Of a DNA stretch of 64,000 nt, positions 7,643 to 17,579 are shown in pieces. Numbering within the stretch: the stretch's first letter is position 1; each line of letters starts with the position of its first letter. Position numbers and translations under genes: made by a program. The notes below the pieces were generated by a model. It worked only from the letters and a program-made list of their open reading frames with translations. It did no database searches and was not told the DNA's origin. Source of the DNA: Runella zeae DSM 19591 (lineage in GTDB: Bacteria; Bacteroidota; Bacteroidia; Cytophagales; Spirosomataceae); NCBI RefSeq assembly GCF_000423565.1, contig NZ_AUIF01000036.1:56983-120982 (forward strand). Reading direction: 5' to 3'.

Positions 7643-10600
7643 ATGAAAAAAACTAACGCTACCCAGTATTGGCTAGTTAAAATCATGCAATGGTCTTTTT
7701 TACATCTCTGTATAGCTATCATTTTTGCAAATGTTTCTTTTGCAATCGATGTAGCAGCACAGGAACTGCTTGACCGCCGAATCTCCCTACAAGCCGTCAA
7801 CCAGAAGATTAATGTGGTGCTGACCGAAATTGAAAAAAATGCGGATGTTCGGTTTTCTTACAGTCCCAATTTGATTCAAGCATCGCGCAAAATCACTTTG
7901 AATGTTTCGAACGAAAAACTTTCAAACGTACTCGAAAAACTACTTTCTCCCTACGGACTAAGATATGAAATCGTAGGGCAGCAAATCATACTTCAAAGGG
8001 AATCCTCTAAAAACCAGAGCGTTTTGCCCGAGGCACCTCTAGTTTTACCCCAAAATCTCCCCATTGAAATTAGTGTTGCGGGCACCGTAACCGACGAAAG
8101 CGGTGCAGGACTACCGGGCGTAAGCATTCTCTTGAAAGGCACGCAAAAAGGTACTACTACCGATCCAAACGGTAAATACAAAATAGAAGTCCCTGACAAA
8201 AATGCCATCCTTGTTTTTTCGTTTGTGGGCTATCTTCCTCAAGAAGTAACCGTGGGGAACCAAAGCCAAATCAATGTCAATCTCAATGTCGATACCAAAG
8301 CATTGGAAGAAGTAGTAGTGGTAGGCTATGGCACCCAGAAAAAAAGTGATTTGACGGGGTCGGTGTCGTCCGTAAATGCCAAAGATTTTACGCAAGGGGT
8401 TAACAATTCAGCCTTACAACTTTTGAATGGACGCGCCGCCGGGGTTCAAATCAGCCAAAGTAGCTCAGCACCGGGCGGAGGCACGAGTATCCGAATCAGA
8501 GGGGCGGGGTCTATCAATAGCAGCAACGAAGCCCTCATTGTTATCGATGGTTTGCCTGGTGCGACCACTACCTCTATTAGCCCCGAAGATATCGAATCTA
8601 TCCAAATCCTAAAAGATGCTTCTGCTGCGGCTATTTATGGGTCAAGGGCTGCCAATGGTGTGGTACTTATCACAACCAAAAAAGGAAAAAGTGGCAAACC
8701 CACCATGAATTATAGCACTTATGTAGGAGTACAAAGTGTAGCAAAGAAAATAGATTTGTTGAGTGCGCCTCAATACATGAAAGTCCTCAATGATATTTCT
8801 GCCGAATCTGGGGCAGCCCCCAAATTTACGCAGGCGCAAATCGACGCCGTAGGAGCTGGTACCGACTGGCAAGATGCTATTTTTCAAAACGCCTTGGCTC
8901 AAAACCACCAACTTTCGTTTGCGGGTGGCTCTGACAATTCACGTTATTATGTCGGAATCAACTACTTAGATCAAAATGGTGTAGTAATAGGCTCCAATCT
9001 AAAAAAATACAATATCCGACTTAATTATGAGATAAACCCTCTCAACAACCTCAAAATCGCTCTTAATCTCAATACCAATCGGGCTATCACAAAAACCATT
9101 CTGACGACCAATGCAGGCAATGAAAACGCGGGGCCTATCAACGCCGCTTTGCAATTTGACCCGACGATTTCGACCGAAAAAAACGAAAATGGGATGTATA
9201 ATATCAATCCCCTCATTGCACTAGAAAATCCACTTGCGTTGGTGTATGGCGTCAATCAAAAACAACTTGATAACCGTACCTTTGGGGTACTCTCAGCCGA
9301 TTACACTTTACTTAAAGGTTGGACCGCGACTTTGCGATTTGGGGGCGACATTCAAAACTCACGCGACGACAGCTACATCAGTCGCTTGACCCAACGGGGC
9401 TTATCGTCTGGCGGAATTGGAAGCATTTCATCGGGAGAAAACCTACATTGGTTGGCCGAATTTTTTACTTCTTATAACAAAACCTTAGCCCAAGACCATC
9501 AAATTTCGGCCATGCTAGGTGCTACACTCGAAAAATTTGATGTACTCAGCGTGGGGGCCTCGTCGCGGGGTTTTTTGTCAGATGCTACCCTTACAGACCT
9601 TCTCCAAAGCGGTGATGCTGATAGAGGCGACAACGTGAGCAGTGGACGTTTTGTCAATAAATTGAATTCTTATTTAGGACGTTTAAACTATACTTTCAAA
9701 GAAAAATACCTTTTGACTGCCTCCGTCAGAACCGACGGTACGTCGCGTTTTTCTCAACAGCAGAAATACGCCATTTTTCCTTCCTTTGCCTTGGGATGGC
9801 GATTGTCAGAAGAGCCTTTCATGAAATCTTTGGATTTGTTTAGTGATTTGAAATTAAGGGCAAGTTATGGGCAAAGCGGCAATCAGGCCATTAGCAATTT
9901 CGAAACCCTACAAACCTTTATTGCAGGCGGTAGAGCCGTATTTGGGGATGGACTAGTACAGGGTGTAGAGCCAGCCCGCATTCCCAATCCAGATTTGCGC
10001 TGGGAAACCACCGAAGAGTTTGACTTAGGCGTGGATTTTAGCTTGCTAAATGGCCGTGTCAGCGGTTCGGTAGAATATTACCGCAAAAAGACCCGTGACC
10101 AACTTTTTAACAAACCCCTTCCTACTACTTCGGGTTTTGGCAGTATTAGGGTCAATTTTGGTGAAGTTCTCAACAAAGGTTTCGATTTTACCCTTCAGAC
10201 TTACAACCTCGTAAACAAATTTAAGTGGAATAGTAACCTTACTTTATCTACCCTCAAAAATGAAGTTACGGAGCTTCCTGATTTTATTCCTCAAGTAATC
10301 ACGGGAAGTGTGGGATATACGGCCAACTATGCCATCGTAAAAGTGGGAGCACCTATGCGCGCTTACTATGGATATGAAGTAGATGGTATTTTTCAAACCA
10401 CTGACCAAATCGCCAATTCGGCACAGCCCAACGCCAAACCTGGCCACCCTCGTTTTGTAGATTTGAATAAAGATGGCAAAATCGACCCTAATGACCGAAC
10501 TATTTTGGGGAGTCCTTTTCCCAATTTAATGGCGGGATTAAACAACAATTTTTCCTACAAAGGATTCAATTTGAATGTGTTGTTGACCGCAGTAAGCGGT

Positions 10601-11017
10601 ATCAAATCGCTCGACAACAATATCGTAGAATCGCTGTATCCTGTCAATTTTGAACGCAATCGTATTGCTGCTCACTATCTTGACCGCTGGACCCCATCCA
10701 ATCCTAATGCCAAATATCCTTCTGGTATCAATCCAAGTTCGTATGGTGGAGCATTGGCCGTCAATAGTCTTACCGTGACAGATGCTTCTTTTGTACGCCT
10801 CAAAAACGTCACGCTTGCCTATGATTTTACGCTTTCCAAAAAGAAGCCTTTCCGCTCTGTTTCGGTGTATGTAGGTGCGGATAATTTGTGGACTCTGACT
10901 TCTTTTCAGGGTTTTGACCCCGATGCCAATGCCTCTGGAACGGGCATAGAAAGAGCAAGTTATAACAGCTATCCTCTCAACAGAACCATTCGTCTGGGTG
11001 CAAACATAGGCTTTTAA
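7643..11017 (+). CDS. SusC-family TonB-dependent outer membrane receptor
   Basis: The protein has 1124 residues. In order it has a signal peptide with a long n-region, an STN signalling domain (about residues 50-120, RISLQAVNQKINVVLTEIEK), a carboxypeptidase-regulatory-like domain (about 145-220, GTVTDESGAGLPGVSILLKG), a plug domain that starts with a TonB-box-like EEVVVVGYG, and a beta-barrel ending in NRTIRLGANIGF with C-terminal Phe. It imports oligosaccharides across the outer membrane together with the SusD lipoprotein downstream. The STN domain marks it as a signal transducer to the FecR/sigma pair upstream. The neighbouring sulfatase and fucose genes suggest a sulfated fucose-containing ligand, which is inference. 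Confidence 0.93.
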   Translation: MKKTNATQYWLVKIMQWSFLHLCIAIIFANVSFAIDVAAQELLDRRISLQAVNQKINVVLTEIEKNADVRFSYSPNLIQASRKITLNVSNEKLSNVLEKLLSPYGLRYEIVGQQIILQRESSKNQSVLPEAPLVLPQNLPIEISVAGTVTDESGAGLPGVSILLKGTQKGTTTDPNGKYKIEVPDKNAILVFSFVGYLPQEVTVGNQSQINVNLNVDTKALEEVVVVGYGTQKKSDLTGSVSSVNAKDFTQGVNNSALQLLNGRAAGVQISQSSSAPGGGTSIRIRGAGSINSSNEALIVIDGLPGATTTSISPEDIESIQILKDASAAAIYGSRAANGVVLITTKKGKSGKPTMNYSTYVGVQSVAKKIDLLSAPQYMKVLNDISAESGAAPKFTQAQIDAVGAGTDWQDAIFQNALAQNHQLSFAGGSDNSRYYVGINYLDQNGVVIGSNLKKYNIRLNYEINPLNNLKIALNLNTNRAITKTILTTNAGNENAGPINAALQFDPTISTEKNENGMYNINPLIALENPLALVYGVNQKQLDNRTFGVLSADYTLLKGWTATLRFGGDIQNSRDDSYISRLTQRGLSSGGIGSISSGENLHWLAEFFTSYNKTLAQDHQISAMLGATLEKFDVLSVGASSRGFLSDATLTDLLQSGDADRGDNVSSGRFVNKLNSYLGRLNYTFKEKYLLTASVRTDGTSRFSQQQKYAIFPSFALGWRLSEEPFMKSLDLFSDLKLRASYGQSGNQAISNFETLQTFIAGGRAVFGDGLVQGVEPARIPNPDLRWETTEEFDLGVDFSLLNGRVSGSVEYYRKKTRDQLFNKPLPTTSGFGSIRVNFGEVLNKGFDFTLQTYNLVNKFKWNSNLTLSTLKNEVTELPDFIPQVITGSVGYTANYAIVKVGAPMRAYYGYEVDGIFQTTDQIANSAQPNAKPGHPRFVDLNKDGKIDPNDRTILGSPFPNLMAGLNNNFSYKGFNLNVLLTAVSGIKSLDNNIVESLYPVNFERNRIAAHYLDRWTPSNPNAKYPSGINPSSYGGALAVNSLTVTDASFVRLKNVTLAYDFTLSKKKPFRSVSVYVGADNLWTLTSFQGFDPDANASGTGIERASYNSYPLNRTIRLGANIGF

Positions 11018-11035
11018 TCTTAAACAGATACGACA

Positions 11036-12487
11036 ATGAAACTCACATATTTCAAATCTATATTTTTAGCTTCATTTTTACTGGTACTGTCGGGTTGTAC
11101 CGAATTTTTGGAAGAAGAAGTCTATACTCAATACGCCCCCGAGGAGTTTTTGAACAACGAAGACGGAATTCAAAAAGTGCTCATTGGGGCTTACAGTCAG
11201 CTTCAAGTTCAGAGCGGTATGCGCGAAGACCAATTTACGCTTTCGGAATTTCCCACGGATATTACCCTCGAAAGTGGCGGACAATTTGAAAAAGATGCCC
11301 TTCCTTTTATTAACTTTCAATGGGATGCTTCTTCACCATTTTTTCTCAATATCTGGGCACGTATGTACCGAGCCATTAGAAATGCCAATGTTTTGTTGGA
11401 CAATATCGACAAAATCACTTCTATCGCTCCAGCTCGATTGATTCAATATAAGTCAGAAGCGCGTTTTATCAGAGCAGAGGCTTATACTCACTTACATCGC
11501 TATTTTGGAGCGGTTCCGCTTATTCTTTCCACCAATACAACCGAATTCCAAATTTCCCGCCCTACCGATGCCGAATTCAATACTTTTGTCACAACCGAGC
11601 TTACTGAAGCTGCCCAAAATCTACATGTGCAGCAAAACGCGCGCGGCAAAGCCGATAAAGGCACAGCATTGGCAGTTTTGTGTAAGTTTTATTTGAATAC
11701 CAAACAATGGCAAAAAAGCGCAGAAACAGCTCAGCAAATCATTAGCCTTGGAAAATACAGTTTGTTTGGCTCTATCGAAACCCTTTTTACGGTTGATAAT
11801 GAAGCCAACAACGAATTTATTTTTGTGTATCCTTGCGTGGCTCAGGCGGGTTATTCCAACAATTATATGCCTCATGCATTTCCTCCCAACTATCCGATTC
11901 AAACCAATTGGATTAATTATGGCGCTCAGTTTAGAACTTATACTAAGTTTGTGAAATCATTTCATCCCAATGACCGTCGCTTAAAAATGATTATTACCCA
12001 ATATACCGACACCAAAGGGGTGAATTTCAAACTGGTAGAAGATGCCGCAGGTAAACCCCTCGACAATGCCCGAAGCTTTAAGTATGTACCAGACCCCAAT
12101 GCCGTTTCGGAAAATAATGGCAATGACATCCCAGTGATTCGTTATGCGGATATTCTCCTCAGCAGAGCAGAAGCCCTCAACGAAATAAGCGGCCCTACTC
12201 AAGAATCCATTAATCTAATCAATCAAGTCAGAAAAAGAGCGGGAGTTCCTGATATTTTGTTAAGTAACTTTACTACCAAAGAATCCCTAAGAGAGCATTT
12301 GCTCAATGAGCGTGCGTGGGAGCTTTTTACAGAAGGCAAACGCCGCGAAGACTTAATCCGTATGGGAAAATTTGTATCAAGCGCCATAGAACGCGGCAAA
12401 AGTGCCAAAGCGTTTCATGTGCTTTATCCACTTCCTCAGTCTGAAATAGATGCTAATTCAAAACTCAAACAAAACGATGGCTATTAA
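11036..12487 (+). CDS. SusD/RagB-family glycan-binding lipoprotein
   Basis: A 483-residue lipoprotein with a lipobox (LVLSGC, Cys about 21). It has the alpha-helical TPR-like body of SusD proteins, including NVLLDNIDKI, KSEARFIRAEAYTHL and the C-terminal RRKRAG-like helix and ELFTEGKRREDLIRMGKF. It forms the lid on the SusC barrel and captures glycan at the cell surface. It starts 18 bases after susC, and its stop overlaps the sulfatase start, so the three are one operon. The C-terminal segment YPLPQSEIDANSKLKQNDGY is the usual family ending, which indicates an intact gene. Confidence 0.93.
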   Translation: MKLTYFKSIFLASFLLVLSGCTEFLEEEVYTQYAPEEFLNNEDGIQKVLIGAYSQLQVQSGMREDQFTLSEFPTDITLESGGQFEKDALPFINFQWDASSPFFLNIWARMYRAIRNANVLLDNIDKITSIAPARLIQYKSEARFIRAEAYTHLHRYFGAVPLILSTNTTEFQISRPTDAEFNTFVTTELTEAAQNLHVQQNARGKADKGTALAVLCKFYLNTKQWQKSAETAQQIISLGKYSLFGSIETLFTVDNEANNEFIFVYPCVAQAGYSNNYMPHAFPPNYPIQTNWINYGAQFRTYTKFVKSFHPNDRRLKMIITQYTDTKGVNFKLVEDAAGKPLDNARSFKYVPDPNAVSENNGNDIPVIRYADILLSRAEALNEISGPTQESINLINQVRKRAGVPDILLSNFTTKESLREHLLNERAWELFTEGKRREDLIRMGKFVSSAIERGKSAKAFHVLYPLPQSEIDANSKLKQNDGY

Positions 12488-14033
12488 ACCCACTGTCAAG
12501 TTATTGGCGATTGTCCCTTTCATTTTCTACGGATTTTTGGGTGGTGTACAGGCACAAAAAAACGCCAAACGACCTAATATCATTCTTTTTATGGTCGATG
12601 ATATGGGCTGGCAAGATACTTCTGTGCCTTTTTGGGAAAAGAAAACACCTCTCAACGAACGCTACCGCACGCCCAATATGCAGCGCCTCGCCAACGAAGG
12701 TGTCAAGTTTACGAATGCTTACGCTACGCCCGTTTGTACTCCTACGCGTATTAGTCTGCTGACGGGTATCAACGCCGCTCATCATAAAGTGACCAACTGG
12801 ACCAATATCCAACAAAACATCTCTACCGACGCCAAAGACAGTACTTTTAAACCAGTAGATTGGAATATCAACGGCCTGAGTCCACAAGCCGGTTTTGCCC
12901 ATACTGTACACGCGACTCCTTTGCCCCAACTCCTAAAAGAAGCGGGCTACTTCACGATTCATACCGGAAAAGCGCACTGGGGACCTATGGGTATGCCGGG
13001 CTCGAGTCCTAAAAACCTTGGGTTTATTGTCAATATCGCTGGCCACGCAGCAGGACATCCCCAAAATTACTATGGACAGCAAAACTATGGAAATGTGTTG
13101 GGCAAAGCGACTTACCATGCCGTGCCAGATTTGGAAGAATACTATGGCTCTGAGGTGTTTTTGTCGGAAGCTATCACCCGCGAAGCTATCAAGGCGATTG
13201 CCTATCCTATCGAAACCAAACAGCCCTTCTTTCTTCATTTGTCGCATTATGCGGTGCATACGCCTATCCAAGGAGATGCTCGTTTTATTGAGAAATATCA
13301 GAAAATGGGGCTGGATTCGACCGAGGCCAAATACGCAAGTCTGGTAGAAGGAATGGACAAAAGCCTAGGGGATGTGATGGATTATCTCAAAAAGGTAGGA
13401 CAAGCCGATAACACTATCATCGTTTTTATGTCCGACAACGGTGGCCTTAGCCAAGAAAACCTCCGTGGTGGTGGGGCTCATACCCAAAACTTACCGCTCA
13501 AAATCGGGAAAGGGTCGGTACATGAAGGCGGAGTAAGGGTACCTATGCTTGTCAAATGGCCGTCGGTAGTTAAGCCTTCCACTGAGCAAAATCAATATGT
13601 GATTGTGGAGGATTTCTTCCCTAGTATTTTGGAAATGGCAGGCGTAATTTCCCCCAAAACCATTCAGAAAGTAGATGGCAAAAGTTTTGTTCCTTTGCTC
13701 AAAAACCCTGCACTCAAAGACCAAAATCGCTCTTTGGTGTGGCATTATCCCAACAAATGGGGAGGCACGGGCGCGGGTATCAACTACGCAAGTGCCATAC
13801 GTAAAGGTGACTGGAAGCTTCTTTATGATATGAAAAAACAGGAACTCTCTCTCTACAACATTCGAGAAGATATTGGCGAAGTCAACAATCAAGCTTCACA
13901 ATTTCCTCAGAAAGTCAAAGAGTTAGCCTCCGAATTGAGTCAAAAACTAAAAGGTTGGAATGCGCTCATGCCTACCTATGCCAAAGACGGTAGCCCCGTA
14001 CCTTGGCCCGAGCAGGTGGCTCATAAAAACTAA
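12477..14033 (+). CDS. secreted sulfatase
   Basis: The protein has 518 residues from the ATG at 12477, which overlaps the susD stop by 11 bases; an in-frame start at 12450 would lie well inside susD. A signal peptide (ends VQAQ) is followed by RPNIILFMVDDMGW, with metal-binding Asp41-Asp42. The sulfatase signature C-T-P-T-R follows, with Cys87 as the residue converted to formylglycine. FMSDNGG supplies further metal ligands. It removes sulfate esters from glycans in the periplasm or at the surface. A maturase (FGE or anSME) is not in the window. Coupling to SusCD and fucose genes suggests sulfated fucan, but the exact subfamily cannot be assigned by eye. Confidence 0.92.
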   Translation: MAIKPTVKLLAIVPFIFYGFLGGVQAQKNAKRPNIILFMVDDMGWQDTSVPFWEKKTPLNERYRTPNMQRLANEGVKFTNAYATPVCTPTRISLLTGINAAHHKVTNWTNIQQNISTDAKDSTFKPVDWNINGLSPQAGFAHTVHATPLPQLLKEAGYFTIHTGKAHWGPMGMPGSSPKNLGFIVNIAGHAAGHPQNYYGQQNYGNVLGKATYHAVPDLEEYYGSEVFLSEAITREAIKAIAYPIETKQPFFLHLSHYAVHTPIQGDARFIEKYQKMGLDSTEAKYASLVEGMDKSLGDVMDYLKKVGQADNTIIVFMSDNGGLSQENLRGGGAHTQNLPLKIGKGSVHEGGVRVPMLVKWPSVVKPSTEQNQYVIVEDFFPSILEMAGVISPKTIQKVDGKSFVPLLKNPALKDQNRSLVWHYPNKWGGTGAGINYASAIRKGDWKLLYDMKKQELSLYNIREDIGEVNNQASQFPQKVKELASELSQKLKGWNALMPTYAKDGSPVPWPEQVAHKN

Positions 14034-14035
14034 AT

Positions 14036-14067
14036 AAAAAGCCGTGGGGAAATTTCCACGGCTTTTT
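14036..14067. terminator. bidirectional terminator between sulfatase and araC
   Basis: AAAAAGCCGTGG at 14036-14047 pairs perfectly with CCACGGCTTTTT at 14056-14067 around an 8-base loop. The A-tract on one side and T-tract on the other make it a terminator in both directions. It serves the SusCD-sulfatase operon and the convergent AraC-type regulator, whose stop codon touches its right edge. Confidence 0.85.
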
Positions 14068-14942
14068 TATTTACCCAATATCTTCGCCCTCAATTCCTTG
14101 GGGGTTTGGCCATAAATCTTTTTGAAAGTACGGTTAAAATAAGAAATATTATTGAAGCCACTTTCAAAGACAATTTGTGTAATCGGCAGCTCGGAATGTT
14201 GTAACAACTGAGCTGCAAAAGCCACCCTCACACGATTCAAAAAATCGGAAAAAGTATGCTTGGTAATCTGCTTAAAAAACCTGCAAAATGAGTGCCGCTG
14301 CATACCTGCTACTTCTGCTGCTTGTTCTAGACTGATTTCTTCTCTAAAATGCTTTTGAATGTACTGCATCAGGCGCGAAACGCGGTGCTGATGATGATCC
14401 CGTACACTTGATATTATATTTGTTGAGTTGAGCCAAGTCCTTTCTGAAGGCTCCATCAACATTTCTAAAATTTGAAATAAATAAATCAATAAGCCTACGC
14501 TTTTTTGCTTTAACATCAGCTTCAAACACCTGTAAATGAGCTGTTTTTTACTGCCAACTATACTCATTCCTCTTTCAGATTCTACAAAAAAATCTTCTAT
14601 GGATTGGGTATCTATCAAGCCTTTTAGCTGCGTAGTCAACTTGCTTGGATTGATATAAAGGGCCAACGAAATCGCGGGAGCTTCCTTATCCTCGGGATTG
14701 GGTTCACTGTACCAAACATGAGGCACATTGGAGCCAACAAAAGTCAAATCCCCAGGTTCGAAATGCTCGATAGACCCACCAATGATACGCGTACCTGAGC
14801 CCGATACGATATATACCAATTGGCATTCGTCATGAAAATGAAAATCGGGAGAAAAAGAAGTCCGTACGATTTCTTTAACCAAAAAGGGTGTTGTCGTGGT
14901 CGAAAAGTCAGATAAAAGTGCGTAAGTAGGTTTCATCTCCAA
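14067..14942 (-). CDS. AraC-family regulator with N-terminal cupin domain
   Basis: A 291-residue protein. Residues about 25-110 form a cupin-like sensor (FHFHDECQLVYIVSGSG, EPGDLTFVGSNVPHVWYS). Residues about 185-290 hold two helix-turn-helix motifs of the AraC type (ISLEQAAEVAGMQRHSFCRFFKQ and the conserved SGFNNISYFNRTFKKIYGQTPKE). AraC/cupin regulators usually activate sugar-catabolism genes on binding a sugar. It is divergent from the L-fuconate dehydratase gene across a 274-base AT-rich gap, so it most likely controls the fucose operon. Its inducer may be L-fucose or an intermediate, which is inference. Confidence 0.85.
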   Translation of the reverse strand: MEMKPTYALLSDFSTTTTPFLVKEIVRTSFSPDFHFHDECQLVYIVSGSGTRIIGGSIEHFEPGDLTFVGSNVPHVWYSEPNPEDKEAPAISLALYINPSKLTTQLKGLIDTQSIEDFFVESERGMSIVGSKKQLIYRCLKLMLKQKSVGLLIYLFQILEMLMEPSERTWLNSTNIISSVRDHHQHRVSRLMQYIQKHFREEISLEQAAEVAGMQRHSFCRFFKQITKHTFSDFLNRVRVAFAAQLLQHSELPITQIVFESGFNNISYFNRTFKKIYGQTPKELRAKILGK

Positions 14943-15216
14943 AAAACAAAGTCAATGCTAATATAGTACAGACAAATATCAATCCTACATTGGTTTTTGG
15001 TATAAATATGCTTTCTATTTGCACAATAGTAATGCTTTACTTTTCTCAAGTAAAATTTTATATCATTTTTTATAATTAAACATTCTCTAATTGTAAATCA
15101 AAAAAAATATAATTAACTAATTGTCAATGTATTATATTTTTAAGTTTTTCCACAAACGAGTTTTTGTGTACTATATTATCTCATAATTCTATTCCTATTC
15201 TCTAAACCTTCTTAAA

Positions 15217-16443
15217 ATGTATATTCATTCTATTGAAGTATCAGACAAACGCTTCGATTTGGCCGAAGGAGCGGGTTCGGATGCTACCCACACCAACCCT
15301 CAGTATTCTTATGCTGTATGCATTCTCAAAACCAACACCCACACCGAAGGAATCGGCTTGGCCTTTACGCTGGGTGCTGGCAATGACCTTGTTTGTAAAG
15401 CTATTCAGTATCTTTCGGAAGGTTTGCAGGGCCAAGAAATAGAAGCTCTGATGGCCAACTTTGGAGTTATTTATCGCCAAATGGCCGATTCGCCTTCGCT
15501 TCGGTGGCTGGGGCCGCACAAAGGAGTCGTACACCTTGCTTTATCGGCGATTGTCAATGCTTGTTTTGACCTTTGGGCCAAATCGCGCCAAGTACCTCTG
15601 TGGAAATTGTTGCTTGATTTGTCGCCCGAAGCGCTTGTCAATACCCTCGATTTGAGCTATTTAGAAGAAGAACTCACACGTCACGAAGCCATCGATATCC
15701 TAGTAAGTCATCAAGCTAGTCGCCATCAGAGAAGTCATATTTTGGAGAGTGGTTATAAAGGATATGATACTTCGGTAGGATGGTTTAATTTTTCGGATGA
15801 TAAAATCGTCGAAAACACCCAAAAAGCTTTAGAGAAGGGTTTTACGGCACTAAAGCTCAAAGTAGGTTCGCACGATCCTGAGCGAGATTTTAGACGGGCT
15901 GCCTTGATACGCCAAACCGCCGGAGATGCTGCTACTATTATGCTCGATGCCAATCAAAAATGGAATGTACCCGAGGCCTTGGCTATTTGTCAAAAACTGA
16001 GCGATATCAATCCCTATTGGATAGAAGAACCCACCCATCCCGATGATGTATTTGGGCATCTTGCCATTGCCAAAGCGATCGCTCCTTACAAAGTAGCCAC
16101 GGGTGAACATATCCCTAACAAAGTGATTTTCAAGAATTTTCTACAAGCTCAAGCGATGGATTTTTGCCAAGTAGATGCCGTGAGAGTAGGTGGTGTTTCT
16201 GAATTTTTAACCATAAGTTTATTAGCCAAAAAACGGGGGATTCCGGTGGTTCCGCACGTAGGAGATATGGGACAAATTCACCAACATCTGGTATTGTTCA
16301 ACCATATCGGTATGGGACATGAAAACTTATTTTTAGAATATATTCCTCATTTGCGTCCTTATTTTATTCATCCTGCACGGATCATAGATGGATATTATCA
16401 AGTGCCGCAAGAAGCAGGAAGTAGTTGCGATTTAACGTCATAA
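15217..16443 (+). CDS. L-fuconate dehydratase (enolase superfamily)
   Basis: A 408-residue mandelate-racemase-group enzyme that converts L-fuconate to 2-keto-3-deoxy-L-fuconate (EC 4.2.1.68). The fuconate-dehydratase mark YDTSVGWFNFSDDKI is at about residues 183-197. The active site is complete: Lys213 and Lys215 (KLK), metal ligands Asp244, Glu270 and Glu297, and the His347/Asp320 dyad. These match the spacing of the characterised Xanthomonas enzyme. It is first in an operon with an SDR, a mutarotase and a FucP symporter. A possible promoter lies about 190 bases upstream (TTG, then 21 bases, then TCTATTTGC near 15017-15025), which fits the consensus only partly. Confidence 0.9.
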   Translation: MYIHSIEVSDKRFDLAEGAGSDATHTNPQYSYAVCILKTNTHTEGIGLAFTLGAGNDLVCKAIQYLSEGLQGQEIEALMANFGVIYRQMADSPSLRWLGPHKGVVHLALSAIVNACFDLWAKSRQVPLWKLLLDLSPEALVNTLDLSYLEEELTRHEAIDILVSHQASRHQRSHILESGYKGYDTSVGWFNFSDDKIVENTQKALEKGFTALKLKVGSHDPERDFRRAALIRQTAGDAATIMLDANQKWNVPEALAICQKLSDINPYWIEEPTHPDDVFGHLAIAKAIAPYKVATGEHIPNKVIFKNFLQAQAMDFCQVDAVRVGGVSEFLTISLLAKKRGIPVVPHVGDMGQIHQHLVLFNHIGMGHENLFLEYIPHLRPYFIHPARIIDGYYQVPQEAGSSCDLTS

Positions 16444-16453
16444 GTTATTTATT

Positions 16454-17218
16454 ATGAGTACATTAAACAACAAAGTGGTTTTTCTAACGGGAGGGGCGTC
16501 TGGAATCGGCGAAGCCTGTGCCTTGGCGTATGCTAAAGCAGGGGCGAGGGTATTTGTAATGGACAAAAACGAGGAGTTGCTCCAGGGGTTGATTGGTAAA
16601 ATAGGCCGCCCACATTTGGGCATGGTAGGAGATGTTGGAAACCCCAAAGACATCAAATCAGCGATACAGAGTGCATTGGCTCAATTTGGGCAGATTGACG
16701 TGATTCATAACAACGCGGGAAGTGCTTCGCCTTCAAGACCTCTCGACCAAACTACTGAATATGAATGGGATACCATTTTTGACATCAATCTCAAAAGCGT
16801 CTATTGGACTACTAAATATGGAATAGAGGCCCTTAAAAAGACCAAGGGGAATATCCTCAATACGAGCAGTATGGTGGGTACGATAGGGCAGGAAAACCAC
16901 GCGGCCTATGTCGCTACCAAAGGCGCTATGAGCGCACTCACCAAAGCTATGGCCTTAGATTATGCGCCCTTTGGAATCCGCGTCAACGCGATTTGTCCGG
17001 CGGGTGTATGGACACCGATGCTCCGTCAATGGGCTACCGAACAGCCTAATCCTGAAGCTATTGAGCAATATTTAGATAATATTCACGCCTTGGGTTACTG
17101 TCCTGAAGGCGACGTGATTGCCGATGTTGCGGTATTTTTGGTGTCAGAAGCAGCGCGTTTTGTCACGGGCTGTTTGATGCCTGTAAGCGGTGGTGCAGAG
17201 TTGGGTTATAAAAAATAA
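16454..17218 (+). CDS. SDR-family NAD(P)-dependent dehydrogenase of the fucose operon
   Basis: A 254-residue classical short-chain dehydrogenase. It has TGGASGIGE (cofactor loop, about residue 12), HNNAG (about 86), catalytic Ser in NTSSMVG and the Y-x3-K pair in YVATKGAMSAL. Asp after the second strand (FVMDKN) favours NAD+ over NADP+. Between fuconate dehydratase and a mutarotase it should oxidise either L-fucose to the lactone or 2-keto-3-deoxy-L-fuconate at C4. Sequence alone does not decide, and only one such enzyme is present where the full pathway needs two oxidations. The start is 10 bases after the dehydratase stop. Confidence 0.82.
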   Translation: MSTLNNKVVFLTGGASGIGEACALAYAKAGARVFVMDKNEELLQGLIGKIGRPHLGMVGDVGNPKDIKSAIQSALAQFGQIDVIHNNAGSASPSRPLDQTTEYEWDTIFDINLKSVYWTTKYGIEALKKTKGNILNTSSMVGTIGQENHAAYVATKGAMSALTKAMALDYAPFGIRVNAICPAGVWTPMLRQWATEQPNPEAIEQYLDNIHALGYCPEGDVIADVAVFLVSEAARFVTGCLMPVSGGAELGYKK

Positions 17219-17222
17219 AATC

Positions 17223-17579
17223 ATGAAAACACACAGAACTTGTTTGGCCTTAGATTTAAAAGACGATGCTCAAGTCATTGAACAGTATGAGCATTTTCAT
17301 CGTCCAGAAAATATCTGGCCCGAAATTCCCCAAGGCATTCGCGAAGGAGGTATCATAGATATGCAAATTTATCGGATTGGTACGCGCCTTTTTATGATTG
17401 TGGAGACCGAAGAAGGCCTCAGTGTGGAGCAAGCTTTTGAGGCTATCAGTCGCAAAGCACGTCAGCCTGAATGGGCAGAATTTATGGGTGGATTCCAACA
17501 AAAGCTAGCCGAAGCCAAACCACACGAGCATTGGGCCGAAATGAAGCCGATTTTCATCCTAAATGAGTCGTCAAAATGA
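17223..17579 (+). CDS. L-rhamnose/L-fucose mutarotase family protein
   Basis: The protein has 118 residues from the ATG at 17223; a longer in-frame start at 17190 would overlap the SDR gene. It belongs to the RhaM (DUF718) family, which interconverts alpha and beta anomers of 6-deoxy-L-sugars. Visible family features are RTCLALDLKDD, the acidic-aromatic EQYEHFH and WPEI segment, and IYRIGTRLFMIVE. In this operon the substrate is most likely L-fucose, supplied in the anomer the dehydrogenase needs. The last four bases overlap the start of fucP (ATGA), showing translational coupling. Confidence 0.85.
   Translation: MKTHRTCLALDLKDDAQVIEQYEHFHRPENIWPEIPQGIREGGIIDMQIYRIGTRLFMIVETEEGLSVEQAFEAISRKARQPEWAEFMGGFQQKLAEAKPHEHWAEMKPIFILNESSK

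Noticed and set aside
12501..12929. A 142-codon frame on the minus strand
   Set aside because: It lies fully inside the sulfatase gene, whose frame has all catalytic motifs.
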